Shown: positions 39,001 to 46,957, counted from the stretch's first letter. The stretch: 64,000 nt of DNA from Acanthococcus lagerstroemiae (GCA_031841125.1 CM063113.1:27921312-27985311); one strand, 5' to 3'. Notes: generated by a model from the sequence alone, not told the origin. Numbers and translations are program-made.

Positions 39001-40513
39001 CTGGAAGTTTTAAATAAGTCTTGAAGGGCTTAAATAAGTTTAGAAAAGCAATAAAATAATCTTTGGGAATTAGGGGTCTGGTTGATCGAGTGGATCGCAC
39101 GCTGGTCTTGGAATCCAGAGGTCCCAGGTTCGAACCCACGTAGCAACTCGCTAGATTTCGACCTAGGCCGGTTTTACGGCACTTCGAGAAGAGGCTTAAA
39201 CAGCCCTAACAATCTCCCCGACCTCTCTGGGGTAATGCTCGAAACGGCGGATTCCAGGGCTCAGGTTGAGAGCAAAATAAAAAAGAGGATCTTCGGGAAT
39301 TGTAAAGAAATCTCAATCGAGCTCGGAAGAGTTTTAAATGAATGGCGAAAAGATGGGTAAAGAGTTGAAAAATCTTGAAGAGCCTAGTTTTAAAATGGTT
39401 TAGAAAAATTCTCATGAGTCTTACAGAAGTATGGAAAGTAGTCAAGCTAACCTTAAAGTCTGAAACCGTTTTATTCAGGCCTGGTATAGTCTTGAACGAG
39501 TTTGGAAGACCTTTCATGAAGACGAAGTTTTGAATAAATTTAGAAAAGCCAGAAGAGTTCTTGCGGGGCCTAAGCAGTCTCGACCAAGTCTGGCGAGAGC
39601 CTGAAAAAATCTTCATTAAACGTGGAATAGTCTTCTACGAATTCAAAGAGCCTTGCGGATAGTTTGACCTAGTTTTAAAGAGTCAAAGAAGTCCGGAAAA
39701 GTATTGTTTGGAAAAGCTTGTCGACTATCTTAGCGAATTTCAAAGTCTGAAATAAGTTCCGTAAGAGTCCTCAATAAGTGTGAAGGAGTCTAGAAGATTT
39801 TCAACCAAGCTTGAAAAAATCTAACAGTGCGTAAATTTAAATTTTCTCTATTCCAGTTCCTTGGACGATACTGTCAATAAAATGGGCACACGTTGCGGTG
39901 AGATTGGGCGATAGTGTAAGAAATTAGGGCATCGTATAGGAAAATCTCAAGATGCCGCTCCTGTCCCACGTCGTAAATTTAGCACTTCGAGTTTCATTTT
40001 GTTGATAGAATGTTCAGAAATGGTATAACAAATCGATAGAACAATCAAGATAATTGAGAGGGAAGTAAGTGTCCAGGGTTCCTTCTTCACCTTCTCCACT
40101 CACAGTTAATGTAGATTTGACAGTCGAGGCCACCTTTCAGCTAAGTTAACATGAATTTTTCATCAGTCCTCAACATGATTGAGAATATTAACGGAAAAGA
40201 AAGGGAAAAAAGTGTTTAGCGATTTATCTCAGAGCCCATAGAACTGTTTTCTTCTCCCGAAAAGTCTCATGATACTCTCATCACTTCCTTTTTCATTTCG
40301 CAAGGATACCCACCGAAAATTCAAAATAAGCGACGCCATTTTCACAATATTCATTTTTATTTTTTTTTGTTACTAATGACCGGTTTTGCTATTTTCATAC
40401 AGGGATTCATCGAAGTAGACCAGGCCATAACTCCAGAAGAACGTCACGTGGCAAACATGCAGATTAACGGTTACGAGAATCCTACGTACAAATATTTCGA
40501 AGTTAAAGAATAA
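5915..40513 (+). CDS. Appl: Amyloid-precursor-like protein (Appl), whole span, 5' incomplete
   Basis: Nine exons join in phase: 5915-6041, 6811-7026, 15630-15970, 21159-21413, 25470-25660, 25752-25912, 26499-26764, 31555-31701 and 40403-40513. Together they make 1,815 nt, or 604 residues plus stop. Domain order along the partial protein: GFLD end (1-42), copper-binding domain (43-114), acidic and Thr-rich linker (115-200), E2 helices (about 200-430), juxtamembrane linker (431-534), membrane helix (about 535-557), cytoplasmic tail ending [13 protein letters not shown]. In insects Appl is a neuronal type I membrane protein cleaved by secretases, with roles in synapse and axon biology; the tail motif binds PTB-domain adaptors and endocytic machinery. 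There is no Kunitz or A-beta-like segment, as expected for insect members. The signal peptide and first half of the GFLD are missing from the window. Introns reach 8.6-8.7 kb and are filled with transposon remnants. The exons themselves are intact. Confidence 0.96.
6042..6810. other. Appl intron, 769 nt
   Basis: The intron is bounded by gtaagc and a pyrimidine-rich tract ending aattcaacag. The middle (6,120-6,290) is more GC-rich than the rest and open in more than one frame, but no domain or in-phase exon could be recognised there. Confidence 0.7.
6811..7026 (+). CDS. Appl: Appl exon: copper-binding domain
   Basis: The exon encodes [20 protein letters not shown], then [20 protein letters not shown], then [19 protein letters not shown] and VCCPTK. 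This is the E1 copper-binding domain, with its conserved Cys pattern and a His-rich loop (DHIHNQTHC). NQT occurs twice as a possible N-glycosylation site. The exon enters with two bases and leaves with one base of a split codon, so both junctions match their neighbours. The donor is G|gtaagc. An apparent upstream ATG at 6,705 lies in the intron and is not the start. Confidence 0.97.
7850..8660. repeat. Degenerate short-period array (gaatgagt/gagtctt type)
   Basis: About 800 bp is dominated by diverged repeats of words such as tctgaatgagt, gagtttta and gagtctt, spaced roughly 10-20 bp with no clean period. The same words recur at 27.35-27.7 and 38.8-39.8 kb. Their complements recur at 16.4-18.05 and 35.5-36.0 kb. 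It is non-coding; short minus-strand ORFs across it are by-products. Confidence 0.7.
9727..9913. mobile_element. hAT-type MITE, 187 bp
   Basis: The perfect 11-bp terminal inverted repeats are CAGGGCCGTAC and GTACGGCCCTG. The flanks gaaaagac and gaaaaggc match at 7 of 8 positions, fitting an 8-bp target-site duplication. Inside are C-rich homopolymer tracts and no ORF. Terminal CAGGG and 8-bp duplications are typical of non-autonomous hAT elements. Confidence 0.75.
12560..12790. repeat. Dispersed repeat, copy 2 (inverted relative to 588-835)
   Basis: The stretch from gaaaggaaattttatttgct to gcgaacctacaagttgcccgg is the reverse complement of the repeat at 588-800 with scattered differences. 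Two copies show that it is a mobile or amplified sequence. No coding potential was recognised. Confidence 0.65.
13290..14400 (+). pseudogene. RTE-like non-LTR retrotransposon RT fragment, 3' part
   Basis: The fragment begins inside the RT palm ([18 protein letters not shown]), then shows [15 protein letters not shown] and the catalytic [10 protein letters not shown] box. The thumb and C-terminal region follow ([14 protein letters not shown]; then [24 protein letters not shown]). It is broken by a frameshift near 13,840 and an in-frame TAA at 14,011. The finger region and the endonuclease are absent. The YGSQTWT and GRPPIRW motifs are typical of RTE-related LINEs. It lies in sense orientation within the Appl intron. 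Confidence 0.88.
15630..15970 (+). CDS. Appl: Appl exon: acidic/Thr-rich linker and start of E2
   Basis: The acceptor is ttattgcag and the donor AAG|gtaagt. After the split codon (GAC) the exon encodes [10 protein letters not shown], then a run of about 45 residues that is nearly all Asp/Glu, then a Ser/Thr stretch ([18 protein letters not shown]). It ends in the conserved E2 lead-in [13 protein letters not shown] and the helix [12 protein letters not shown]. An acidic region followed by a Thr tract is the usual linker between E1 and E2 in this family. It is shorter here than in Drosophila, where the linker is much longer. The exon leaves at phase 0. Confidence 0.96.
16400..18050. repeat. Degenerate short-period array (ttcaagactctt type), interrupted
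   Basis: The region holds diverged words such as cagacttgttcaagact, actcttca and ttccagact. It is the complementary sense of the gagtctt/gaatgagt arrays elsewhere in this gene. The array breaks at about 17,155-17,700, where a terminal-inverted-repeat element and unique sequence are inserted, and resumes at 17,700. Confidence 0.7.
17159..17535. mobile_element. Short TIR element inside the array
   Basis: The left end cagggttgccactttc and the right end aaaagtggtgaccctc are inverted copies with about two mismatches. The interior has repeated catggaatttattt words and no ORF. Its position interrupts the minisatellite-like array. I see no clear target-site duplication, so the superfamily is left open. 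Confidence 0.5.
20270..20432. mobile_element. hAT-type MITE, 163 bp
   Basis: The ends CAGGGGCGTAGC and GCTACGCCACTG are inverted repeats with one mismatch. The flanking 8-mers atactcgc and atactcac match at 7 of 8 positions. A G-rich tract (gggagggggaggggg) lies just inside the left end. Same class as the MITEs at 9.7, 35.6 and 50.1 kb. Confidence 0.75.
20528..20700. repeat. 39-bp tandem repeat, about four units
   Basis: Units begin with gatgac at 20,528, 20,567, 20,606, 20,635 and about 20,674. The spacing is 39 bp except for one 29-bp short unit. The core is tagatgacctcttttcaaaa followed by an ataacttta-like end. A related ctttagatgacc word sits at 20,133. The array is intronic and non-coding. 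Confidence 0.85.
20867..21051. mobile_element. Short TIR element (CAGGGTGTC ends)
   Basis: The perfect 9-bp inverted ends CAGGGTGTC and GACACCCTG are separated by 167 bp with no ORF. The flanks do not show a convincing duplication, so this is a tentative non-autonomous DNA element lying about 100 bp upstream of an Appl exon acceptor. Confidence 0.45.
21159..21413 (+). CDS. Appl: Appl exon: E2 domain, first helices
   Basis: The exon encodes [20 protein letters not shown], then [20 protein letters not shown], then [20 protein letters not shown] and [13 protein letters not shown]. These are the long antiparallel helices of the E2 domain, which binds heparan sulfate and mediates dimerisation in family members. 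The VAMHQQR..AHIN..K..AM..Y signature is diagnostic. The exon is 85 codons long and starts and ends at phase 0 (acceptor ggttggcag, donor AAT|gtaagc). Confidence 0.97.
21414..25469. other. Appl intron, 4.1 kb
   Basis: The intron contains an imperfect inverted repeat at 22,205-23,170 and a 12-13-base G run at about 23,465. A 76-codon ORF at 25,073 has no recognisable domain. No gene was seen otherwise. Confidence 0.75.
22205..23170. repeat. Imperfect long inverted repeat (foldback-like)
   Basis: The block at 22,205-22,390 (agctggtagggactgatagt, ctcagcgagaggaacaaa) recurs inverted at about 22,970-23,165 (agctggtagatggtgatagt, same ctcagcgagaggaac). The arms diverge by perhaps 20-25% and surround about 580 bp that is itself partly self-complementary near gaaggagctacaa. 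No ORF of note lies inside. This is probably an old foldback or two inverted copies of one repeat. Confidence 0.6.
25470..25660 (+). CDS. Appl: Appl exon: E2 domain, central helices
   Basis: The exon encodes [20 protein letters not shown], then [10 protein letters not shown], then [20 protein letters not shown] and QMLE. The LHKDR.H...HYRHLL core is the conserved E2 segment. The acceptor is atcctttcag and the donor AG|gtaagc. The exon is 191 nt and ends with two bases of an Arg codon completed by the next exon. Confidence 0.96.
25752..25912 (+). CDS. Appl: Appl exon: E2 domain, last helices
   Basis: After completing the split Arg codon the exon encodes [20 protein letters not shown], then [20 protein letters not shown] and [13 protein letters not shown]. 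The M.DY.QALRSKD..PGS motif marks the end of E2. The intron before it is only 91 nt. The donor is G|gttagt. It leaves one base that pairs with AC from the next exon to give Asp. Confidence 0.96.
26499..26764 (+). CDS. Appl: Appl exon: juxtamembrane linker
   Basis: The exon encodes [20 protein letters not shown], then an acidic/Ser-Thr linker ([19 protein letters not shown]) ending [12 protein letters not shown]. The basic ER/EKQRKE helix follows E2 in insect orthologues, and HDLAH occurs just before the membrane in them. The acceptor is caattgcag; the donor gttagt follows CCG at phase 0. The short ectodomain linker before the membrane, about 105 residues with the next exon's lead-in, is where alpha/beta cleavage would fall. 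No A-beta-like segment is present. Confidence 0.93.
26971..27132. mobile_element. Palindromic MITE with ~50-bp arms
   Basis: The left arm (ggctaagacggctctgagga, agccattttgatt) is the inverse of the right arm (aatcaaaatggct, agagccgccttagcctggct) with about 20% differences. About 60 bp lies between the arms. There is no ORF. The right arm overlaps the start of the adjacent dispersed repeat. Confidence 0.65.
27123..27288. repeat. Dispersed 166-bp repeat, copy A
   Basis: It shares gagatgcaaatgcatcccgg, tttttgtcgcaatccaca and cgttttgcatcccaagaatt in order with 62,076-62,246. Both copies have short inverted ends (ggatgcaaaa-type words facing each other, plus gcctggct/agccaggc here). This is probably a non-autonomous element. 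Confidence 0.75.
27350..27740. repeat. Degenerate short-period array
   Basis: Words such as gagtctgaatgagt, tttgaataagtc and gaatcttaac repeat with no fixed period. Same family and orientation as the 7.85-8.66 kb array. It ends where the LINE remnant starts. Confidence 0.65.
27740..30670 (+). pseudogene. Decayed LINE with RT, RNase H and C-terminal zinc knuckle
   Basis: Pieces in order on the + strand: an endonuclease/RT linker ([16 protein letters not shown] at about 27,775); the RT entry ASGPDKI (28,450); the RT core [12 protein letters not shown] (28,690) and the box [10 protein letters not shown] (about 28,962); an RNase H-like stretch WFADASKKD...GVGIGI (29,770); [12 protein letters not shown] (30,350); and [10 protein letters not shown] (30,417). 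This order matches RNase H-bearing LINEs of the R1/LOA/I group. Many stops and frameshifts split it into ORFs of 100 codons or fewer. It sits in sense orientation in the Appl intron just upstream of the membrane exon. Confidence 0.87.
31346..31434 (-). other. Exon-like block antisense to Appl (unassigned)
   Basis: On the minus strand an 89-nt block is bounded by a good acceptor (gccttTCAG) and a consensus donor (ACG|GTAAGT). The frame starting at the acceptor is fully open ([20 protein letters not shown], then WSIYLRSDG). A second frame is also open, so the protein is not certain. The block is CpG-rich compared with the flanking intron. In the sense direction it would give a hydrophobic peptide running into a stop, with no donor, so it is not an Appl exon. 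I recognise no family; it may be one exon of an unknown minus-strand gene, or chance. Confidence 0.35.
31555..31701 (+). CDS. Appl: Appl exon: transmembrane segment
   Basis: The exon encodes [15 protein letters not shown], then the helix [20 protein letters not shown] followed by [14 protein letters not shown]. The hydrophobic run of about 23 residues, closed by an Arg triplet, is a type I stop-transfer segment. YFTLAF at its start is conserved in insect Appl. The acceptor is gtgttccag and the donor CAG|gttaag. Both boundaries are phase 0, joining ...AHGEP before and GFIEVDQ after. Confidence 0.95.
32106..32111 (+). terminator. Possible alternative Appl polyadenylation signal
   Basis: AATAAA lies about 400 bp downstream of the membrane exon. 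If the donor at 31,702 is not used, translation runs on for four more residues (VKRLH ending at TGA). Transcripts ending here would lack the YENPTY tail. This is inference only. Confidence 0.2.
32695..34259 (+). pseudogene. RTE-like LINE copy, 5' truncated, near-intact RT frame
   Basis: A 467-codon frame starts at the RT entry ([15 protein letters not shown]) and runs through [43 protein letters not shown], the catalytic [11 protein letters not shown] and the C-terminal [29 protein letters not shown] and [11 protein letters not shown]. Two lesions stand out. About seven residues are missing between GV and PILFN, where the conserved RQGDPLS-type block should be. A TAG at 34,100 is followed by about 30 more codons of family-like C-terminus ([12 protein letters not shown]). 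The endonuclease domain is absent. The 3' end is AATAAA-type repeats and a (TA)n run (34,195-34,259), as usual for RTE-like insertions. It seems the youngest LINE copy in the window. Confidence 0.88.
34387..34497. mobile_element. Hairpin MITE, 111 bp
   Basis: The arms of about 45 bp face each other. The left arm carries attgaaattttttagcaatg and ttacggataacat; the right arm carries the inverse atgttatccgtaa, then catcgctaaaaaaatttcaa. There are few mismatches and about 20 bp of loop. The ends are ccagggg and ctcctgg. There is no ORF. Confidence 0.8.
35500..36010. repeat. Degenerate short-period array, split by a MITE
   Basis: Words such as ttcaagactcttgtaag, cttcagactttc and cttcaagacttg lie at 35,510-35,639 and 35,842-36,005, with the hAT MITE between them. 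Same family as the 16.4-18.05 kb array. Confidence 0.6.
35648..35833. mobile_element. hAT-type MITE with perfect 8-bp target duplication
   Basis: The ends CAGGCGCGGAT and ATCCGCGCCTG are perfect 11-bp inverted repeats. The 8-mer acacttcc is present on both sides (35,640-35,647 and 35,834-35,841). Inside are runs of T, G and C and no ORF. Eight-base duplications are a hallmark of hAT transposition. Confidence 0.88.
36384..36403. repeat. (GT)n microsatellite
   Basis: About ten GT dinucleotides, followed by a G-rich run. Confidence 0.9.
37240..37900. repeat. Higher-order tandem array, ~165-bp units
   Basis: The word ca(t/c)tgga recurs after gaaaa at 37,415, 37,581, 37,719 and 37,881, giving units of 166, 138 and 162 bp. 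The short unit lacks a 24-28 bp block. Each unit is built of diverged sub-repeats of about 24 bp around gatgaaattcttcgga and aaaaatttccgat. It is non-coding despite small ORFs. Confidence 0.8.
38600..39850. repeat. Degenerate short-period array with a SINE inside
   Basis: At 38,620-38,800 the words are of the ttcaagactcatt type. From 38,830 to 39,850 they are the complementary gagtcttaaa/aagtctgaa type. The change of sense at about 38,815 and the SINE at 39,070-39,285 divide the array. Confidence 0.65.
39070..39285 (+). mobile_element. tRNA-derived SINE
   Basis: The head (39,072-39,142) resembles a tRNA. It has an A-box-like tggttgatcgagtgg, an anticodon-arm-like ctggtcttggaatccag (UGG in the loop, so Pro-like) and a canonical B box ggttcgaaccc at 39,128. 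An unrelated body of about 120 bp follows, then an A-rich end (caaaataaaaaagagg). It lacks a proper acceptor stem and CCA context, so it is not a functional tRNA gene. Confidence 0.8.
40403..40513 (+). CDS. Appl: Appl last exon: cytoplasmic tail and stop
   Basis: The exon encodes [20 protein letters not shown], then [16 protein letters not shown] and TAA. The GYENPTY motif is the conserved PTB-binding and internalisation signal of the family. The C-terminal KYFE(V/M)K/Q ending is nearly invariant from insects to mammals. The acceptor is ttttcatacag. The exon joins the membrane exon at phase 0 to read NQ-GFIEVDQ. Confidence 0.97.
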   Translation, partial: GFIEVDQAITPEERHVANMQINGYENPTYKYFEVKE

Positions 40514-41580
40514 ATCAATGCTATATTGTACCTATCTGTTAATCTATTACTTTTTGTTTTCGTAAGTCTATAATAATTTTTCTTCGGTCGGTGAGAATAT
40601 CGAAAGTTAGCAAAATTGGTCAATGGAAAGCTGGGGGAAAAAACGCATAAAAGTCGAGCGGATTCGCCTTTAATTATAATTTTTCTTTGTTACTTAACGT
40701 GTCTATCTAGTTATTTTCCAAAAATAACAACTAACGTGTGTATGATTAATTTATATCATAGGAGGATAATTTCCATTATATCACCTAAGTTTATTTAATT
40801 TTCAGACTTTATGTGTGCGTGTGTGTGATCAATTAGATGGGCAAACAAAAACGTTCTTGTTCGTAACCTAATTAGCATATACTAAGATATTAATTTTACT
40901 TAAAAGATAAATTTACCGTGCAGATGAAATTTTTAAATTAGATTCAAATACGGAACTTTTATATTACACTATGTTCCTAATCCACTATTATAATGAATAT
41001 TTAAACCGGTTTTCATTCAAATTTATCATTTGTATATTTACATACTTCTTCGTCCAAATATCAAAAAAATCAAATAATATTTTTAATTTTTTTTTTTTGT
41101 CATTTGCTTTAATTATTTTTTAATTTACGCGTCTTATTTTTACCAATTACCTTTTACTGATACGTGCTGTATTATATGTAAAGTATTTATTTTTAATGGA
41201 CGCTTTTAATAGCATTTAGTCGTGTATCGCTTTCACCTTTATTTTAATACGGTAATATATATTTTATGATTTCTATAATTGACAGCAGTCAATATCAGCG
41301 GAACAGTAAACGAACTACTTAATTTTGGTGATTTTTTATGATTAATGAAACATACGTGAAATGTCAAAGACATTTGTTACAAAATTAAAAAAAAAAAAAA
41401 AAACTGGTTTAATAGCTTGTTTCGTATTACTAGGACTGTACCATAAGTTTGTTAAATATTGCAATAATAATTTTTAACGGCAATGATATCTATCATGCTT
41501 ATACAATATTTGAACTGTTTAATAATAAAAAAATCTGTAAGTTTAAAATAGTATTCTAATTCCTGGGGAATATAAAGAAA
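40514..41580 (+). other. Appl 3' untranslated region (probable)
   Basis: Very AT-rich sequence follows the stop, with many TTTTAAT and TATTTA-like words. It plausibly extends to the polyadenylation signal at 41,524. An internal A13-14 tract lies at about 41,388. Confidence 0.6.
41524..41529 (+). terminator. Candidate Appl polyadenylation signal
   Basis: AATAAA in aataataaaaaaatctgtaag, about 1.0 kb after the stop codon. Other AATAAA-like words exist in this AT-rich stretch, so the choice is tentative. Confidence 0.4.
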
Positions 41581-44500
41581 GAAACATGCAAGAAAAATAC
41601 ACCTCTGGACCCTATCAAGCAGGGACCGTAAATTTAGTGTAGGAATATTAAATTGGAATAATCAATAACTGAACAACTGTTTTTTCTTTAAATTTACATT
41701 CAGATTTGCTTTTCTTTCATTTGATATTCGATTCACATATAGATGTTTTTTTATTCATATTAAAGTCGGGTTTGAATTTTTTATTCAAATCTGACGTTTT
41801 TATACGATTATTTTCTTCATTTTCCCCTTCCTTTTTCTCTTTTAATTATTCAAGCGGGTCTCGAATTCAGTTTCCCTACTTTAGTATTGGAATTAAGAAC
41901 TAAACTAGATTTTATTTTTGTTCATTTTTTCTCACATTTTTTTATTGTTACAGTCCTTAGTCTCTCGACTCCAACTTTTTCAATGTTTTCTTTACCACTA
42001 TCACTATGTCATCTGCAAACACAGGCTTCTTTTTTTTGTGGGGGGGGGGGCGGCGGCGAAGCCCACCCAATGAAAGCTTTGGAGAGGCAACGCCCTCCCC
42101 CAATATTTTCAACTAAAAAATAGAAAAATTACAACAAATTTTACCATCAATTTTTTAATTTTACAAAAAAGAAAGTAAGATAAGTAATAATGAGAAGGGT
42201 ATAATTTTGGCACCAAAGTAGATACGGAAGACGACCATTCGAATTTTCAAGGAGAGGGATTTTTGACACTGTCAGACCTGATTTCCTTTCATTCATTTCT
42301 TCAATTAATTTTTCCATAAATAGGTTAAACAGTTTTAGTGACAAACAGCAACCTTGTCTCACTCCTTTTTGCACTTTTTTTTTTTTTACTTCTTTCAATG
42401 ACTCCCGATTCAATTTTATTTTTACTTTCTTCTTATTCATCTCTTTAAATTTAAACCCACATTTGCTTACTATTAAACTGTTGTCACGATCTAAGGTAAA
42501 GTAGGGCAAGATGACGCTGTGGGTAAGATGACGCAGATGCTTGTTTTCTATATTGGAAGCACTGTAGGAAAAAAGTGACGCCGTAATTTAGTATAGTGCC
42601 TCAACAACAGATCTTGCACATAAACTCCCTTGGCTGTAGACCTTTTCGTTCTTTCTATGATTTTTTTTTTTGTGATTTTGATATTTTAAAAAATTGCTCA
42701 AAAATGAATCGACAGTTTCTATTTTTTTTTTTTTAAGTTGTTCATTAAGAATCATTTTCACTGTTTCATATCTTCACTTTATAGTATTTTCTCTGCTCTA
42801 TCCGAATATATCATCATCGATTTTATCGGTACGTTGAGTTTCATACATTTTCCCATTGTTGAAGTGGCAAAGATCAGTTATCAGCGTGGTAGGGTAAGAT
42901 AGCCAAAACATTGGTAGGACAAAATACCGTACCATAATACGTGATGAATAATGCCTAATTCAAATTCGTGCATTCGTCGATAAATCCCCCCCCCAGAATA
43001 TGGCGTCAAACTATGTAAAAACGACTAATAGATGCTATTACAACATTCTAATGAGTACTTTTTTTTTTTTTTTTAAGAAAACCAAAATGTTACACGAATT
43101 AATTTTTTATTTTAACACGTATTCTCCCTAAGCCATCTCGCCCTACTCAGGAAAGAAGATTAAAAAATGAGTTTGTAGAGAAAGAATCAAAGTATGCCAG
43201 GACAAAATTTCAGCCCAAAAGAACGTTTTGCTTTGGAGTTATTGCTATTTTTTGATAAGTGTATCATCTTGCTCTACTTTACCTTACATCCGCTCCTGAG
43301 TATATGTCTTACAATCCAATATTGGATTTTGATATCTTCTCGTCATAATAAGTATAGTCTGATATCTTAATTTTTCAATATTCAAATTCATCAACAGAAT
43401 ATCTGTATTTCAATTAAGATTCACTTTTTCCTATTCATCGATTACGGAATTTTTTTTCTTTTCCTCCTGTTTAAATTCTGTTATTCAGCACCTGCCTTGA
43501 CCCCCCCCCCTCTCATTGGGTTCAAGTACAACGGATAAATTTCAGTTTTTAGCTATAACACTATACAAAAAAAAATCATTTTTTACCAATAACACTATAT
43601 TAACAAAAAAGTTGTGTATTACGCATTTGAAAAAACCATCTGACGGTAATTTTCAACACTGAACACAGTACGTCCATTTGAATTTGAATTTCCAACCTTG
43701 GCGCTAACTGGACGTTGATATTAACATCAAAACGGCATTACTACTTGGACGAAAGTAAACAGTAATTGTGAAAAGAGTTTTAGGAGTTTAAAACAAGGCT
43801 AGATCTCAAAATTCTGATGAGAAGAGTAGGTATTGTGTTCAGCGTTAAGAAGTACACAAAAATCACCTACTGGAATACACAATACTAACTCGTAATTGCA
43901 TAATGTAATTATATAGCCTGAAATGAAAATTAGGAATCTAGAATTTCTTTTTCAAGTTGAATCCAAATTCAAAAGAGAAACATCAAAATTCGAGAGTAAA
44001 TTCAAGGAAAAAAACTGAAACTGAATTCCAATTTGTATTCTCTGACTTCAAATTTACCATTCCTGCTCCCAGTTTCGAATCGGTACCAAAATTTCTTAAC
44101 TTTCAAACTGGTAGACAGCCAACAGCGTGGAATGATACTTGCCAAAAAAATAACGTTCTCAAACATAATCCTTTTTACTTGATCCATGCCTTTGTAAGCA
44201 GACAGACAGACAATCAAACAAACAGGCAGAAAAAATTATTTTTTCTTCTTTCTAAATTATACAGTAATCACCTATTTTTCAGATCTTCATTAAAATTTCG
44301 AAACTTTTTTCAAAATGTATTTGAAACATGGGTTATTATTTGAAATAAATTTTTTATAATTCAAAAATAATTTAAAAAAAAAAACAGCATACTTTCAATT
44401 TTTGACACCACAGAGTATAAAGAATAAATTTGGATAAGTAGTTATACCCAATACCCGACAGCAATAAGTTATCATATGAAATTGGCCAATTTCTAGAAAT

Positions 44501-46862
44501 GCTACCATTTAAATTGCAAGGTTAATGAATTAGATCGATTAAAAATACATGAAAAACACTTGAAAAGCACAATGCAATAAATCGTCAAGTCCTTTTCTTT
44601 TTTGTTGATGAGTCAGACTGTGCTTATCGACATCACGTTGAATGTTGATCCACATAGTATGTCACTGCAAAAAAATCTACTTAACCACTTCTGGCGATTC
44701 TGCTACTTAAGTTATCACGTTTCAAGAAAACTAAATTTCTAGCGGACAAGCGGACATTATATAAATTGTAAACCCACTTTCCACTAACACGACTGTCATT
44801 TTTGATGTTCAATGGTAGTGGCAAACTCCCATCCCGAAAGCTTCTTGATTCTAGTGGGTAAACGCAACAGGATTATAGCGGGACCCAACAGTTCATTTAG
44901 AGAAATGTATTCTTGTCAATTGAAAGTGGAGAAAGTAATGAACTTTGATATTAATTCTAAAAACACATACCACCAGCTTATAAAAACTGTACTTTTTCAT
45001 ATCAGCCGAATGATTTTCACACATACTTAATGTCCCTTTAGTGATATTCTGTACATCTGCATAATTTTACACGTCTAGATCAGTGTCCTGCATTGAGTAC
45101 CCGAACGGATACTCTCGAGTCATTAATATTATGACTCACTCGCAAGATTTAACATGAACTGTCATAGTCATAGACCATGTAGAGATACGAGTATCTGCTC
45201 AAGCATTCAAGGTAAGGCACTGGAGAAAACCGGGCATTCAAAGCGCAATAACAATGGAAAGGAATAAAAATAGGGTGAAACTTATCGAAAATCAAAAACC
45301 ACGTAAAATGCTATTAGGCTGTTAGGGTTTACCAACTTCTGTGTGATGTCAATTCTCAAATTCTTATGTTATTGAATGTATACGCACGAATGAAATAGGG
45401 CTGAATTTACAATCACCGCCTGCGTCGGGTTTACGTGTAGGCTGAATAAGCTGTAGCTTAGAGCGGCAAATTTTGGACGTAAATTATTTTGGTAGTCACG
45501 TAAAAAGAAATCTGATTTTATACAATAAGTAAAAGGTGGAGTTACAAAGCAAAGAAGGGCGACAAATTTCCTTGAGCTTGGCAGCGGCTAATTTCTTGAT
45601 CTCTGCCGCTGATCATCGCGGAATTATGAACATTCCCAATGTTTAGCTCCTTAGGCAATCCTTGATCATATGCTGTTTTTACGAAAGTAAAACTCACCTT
45701 CACCCAAGGTAGACCTTTTCTTCATCGATGTCTGGAACTCTAATTTCCTGGTATAGTTCAGAATGTTGACTCACTCAAACTCAGGGATACTAAAAGTTCT
45801 CGGGGACGAAACATCGAGCACGATCATAGATTAAACAGTAATTTACGACAACGATATCGAATATTCAAACTCATTTCACTATAACGCGAGGGTAAACGCT
45901 AAAAATACCGAACGCATCAACGATCAATCACCGATACACCATAATTCAGAATTCAATAATTCTTCGTTCTTCCGCACTTCGTTTTACAATTTAGAAATAC
46001 CGCGATGGCGAATCCGGAACATCAACCTTATATCAATGCTGGATAATGCAGAACACAAGACCGATTGACAGCAAATTAAAACATTAGAAAGGACTTATAA
46101 TATTTCTGAACTAATTGATCTAGTGTCCTTTTTGCTCGTCAATTGACACTGGTCGAAAAAATAATCAACAACGTTTTAGTATCACAGTTGCACTCCAAAA
46201 GCGCTAACATACAGTTGAGATTTCAGAAAGCGAACACGTGTAGATGTGTAGATTGTAGATACACGAATATGCGGATACTACAACGAGCCGAAGACTCTTT
46301 CTGATTGGTCCACTGGTGCAAGTGTCAAATGTACGTAACCAATCGTACGTTGATTCCAATTCCGAGCTATTTCGTACGTGTTCACGTAAAAGCGTGATCG
46401 AGCATCATCTGATTTGCATTCTTTCTTCTTCCTGTGCGTTATCAGGATACATACTTCGTCCTTGTCAGTTGTCACACTTTTACGCCGTAATAGCCGACTG
46501 CGCTTCACACTCCGATGTCAGCACTCTCTTTCTCACACCCCCGTGCCCGTGCGGTGTGCTCTTTCATCGTTTCATCATCCACATACTCACCGGCTGTTGT
46601 ACTGTACATATTATGGTTCGCCGTTCTGTGCTTCGGCACCGGCTATGATTCTGTTATTTTAAATTGTGTACGTTCGAACTATTCTTTCTGATATTTTATT
46701 TTATCAGTCGTCATTTTTAAACGATTTTAACGTGAATTTAGTACATTGTTTGGCCACTCGGACACGCATAAAGTCATAAGTTGCACGGTATGACCGTAGC
46801 TGCAGTTTTTCTTCGTGAATAGTGAGTTCATTTACCGATTTCCGGGATATTTGTTCCTAACG
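41580..46862. other. Intergenic region between Appl and the downstream gene
   Basis: The region holds an RT fragment (42,147-42,509, minus), poly-T/A/G/C tracts and scattered short ORFs without domains. The last 800 bp is CpG-richer and is likely to hold the promoter of the next gene. No TATA or initiator could be assigned with confidence. Confidence 0.6.
42147..42509 (-). pseudogene. LINE reverse transcriptase fragment
   Basis: A minus-strand frame contains KKVQKGVRQGCCLSLKLFN, then LFMEKLIEEMNE. This is the RT palm block (GVRQGC-LSP-LFN, then a helix) of LINEs. It matches the equivalent block of the 1-930 fragment best. No catalytic FADD/YADD box follows within the fragment, so it is a truncated remnant. 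Confidence 0.75.
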
Positions 46863-46957
46863 ATGCAGTCGAATGACGCAACCCAGCTCGATGAAGTGAA
46901 AAAGGAACGGATGATAAACAGTTTAAGCCAGCTGAATTTCATAAAAAAGAAAAACCG
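46863..46957 (+). CDS. Novel gene exon 1 (start codon)
   Basis: The ATG lies in ttcctaacgATGCAG after a CpG-rich leader. The exon encodes MQSNDATQLDEVKKERMINS, then LSQLNFIKKKN, and ends with CG of an Arg codon before a consensus donor gtaagt. The next exon supplies the G. The short amphipathic, Lys-rich N-terminus has no signal-peptide character. Confidence 0.7.

Larger units (their letters stand above)
31702..40402. other. Appl last intron, 8.7 kb
   Basis: The intron contains an RTE-like LINE copy (32.70-34.26 kb), a hairpin MITE (34,387-34,497), a hAT MITE (35,648-35,833), short-period arrays (35.5-36.0 and 38.6-39.85 kb), a (GT)n run (36,384-36,403), a higher-order tandem array (37.24-37.90 kb) and a SINE (39.07-39.29 kb). 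Two related blocks with ttgaatatt(t/c)cacgtt and gtggatca(a/g)tgtg lie at 36.35 and 38.09 kb. No gene was seen. Confidence 0.8.

Noticed and set aside
39072..39142. tRNA gene
   Set aside because: A and B boxes are present, but there is no good acceptor stem and it continues into a SINE body with an A-rich end.
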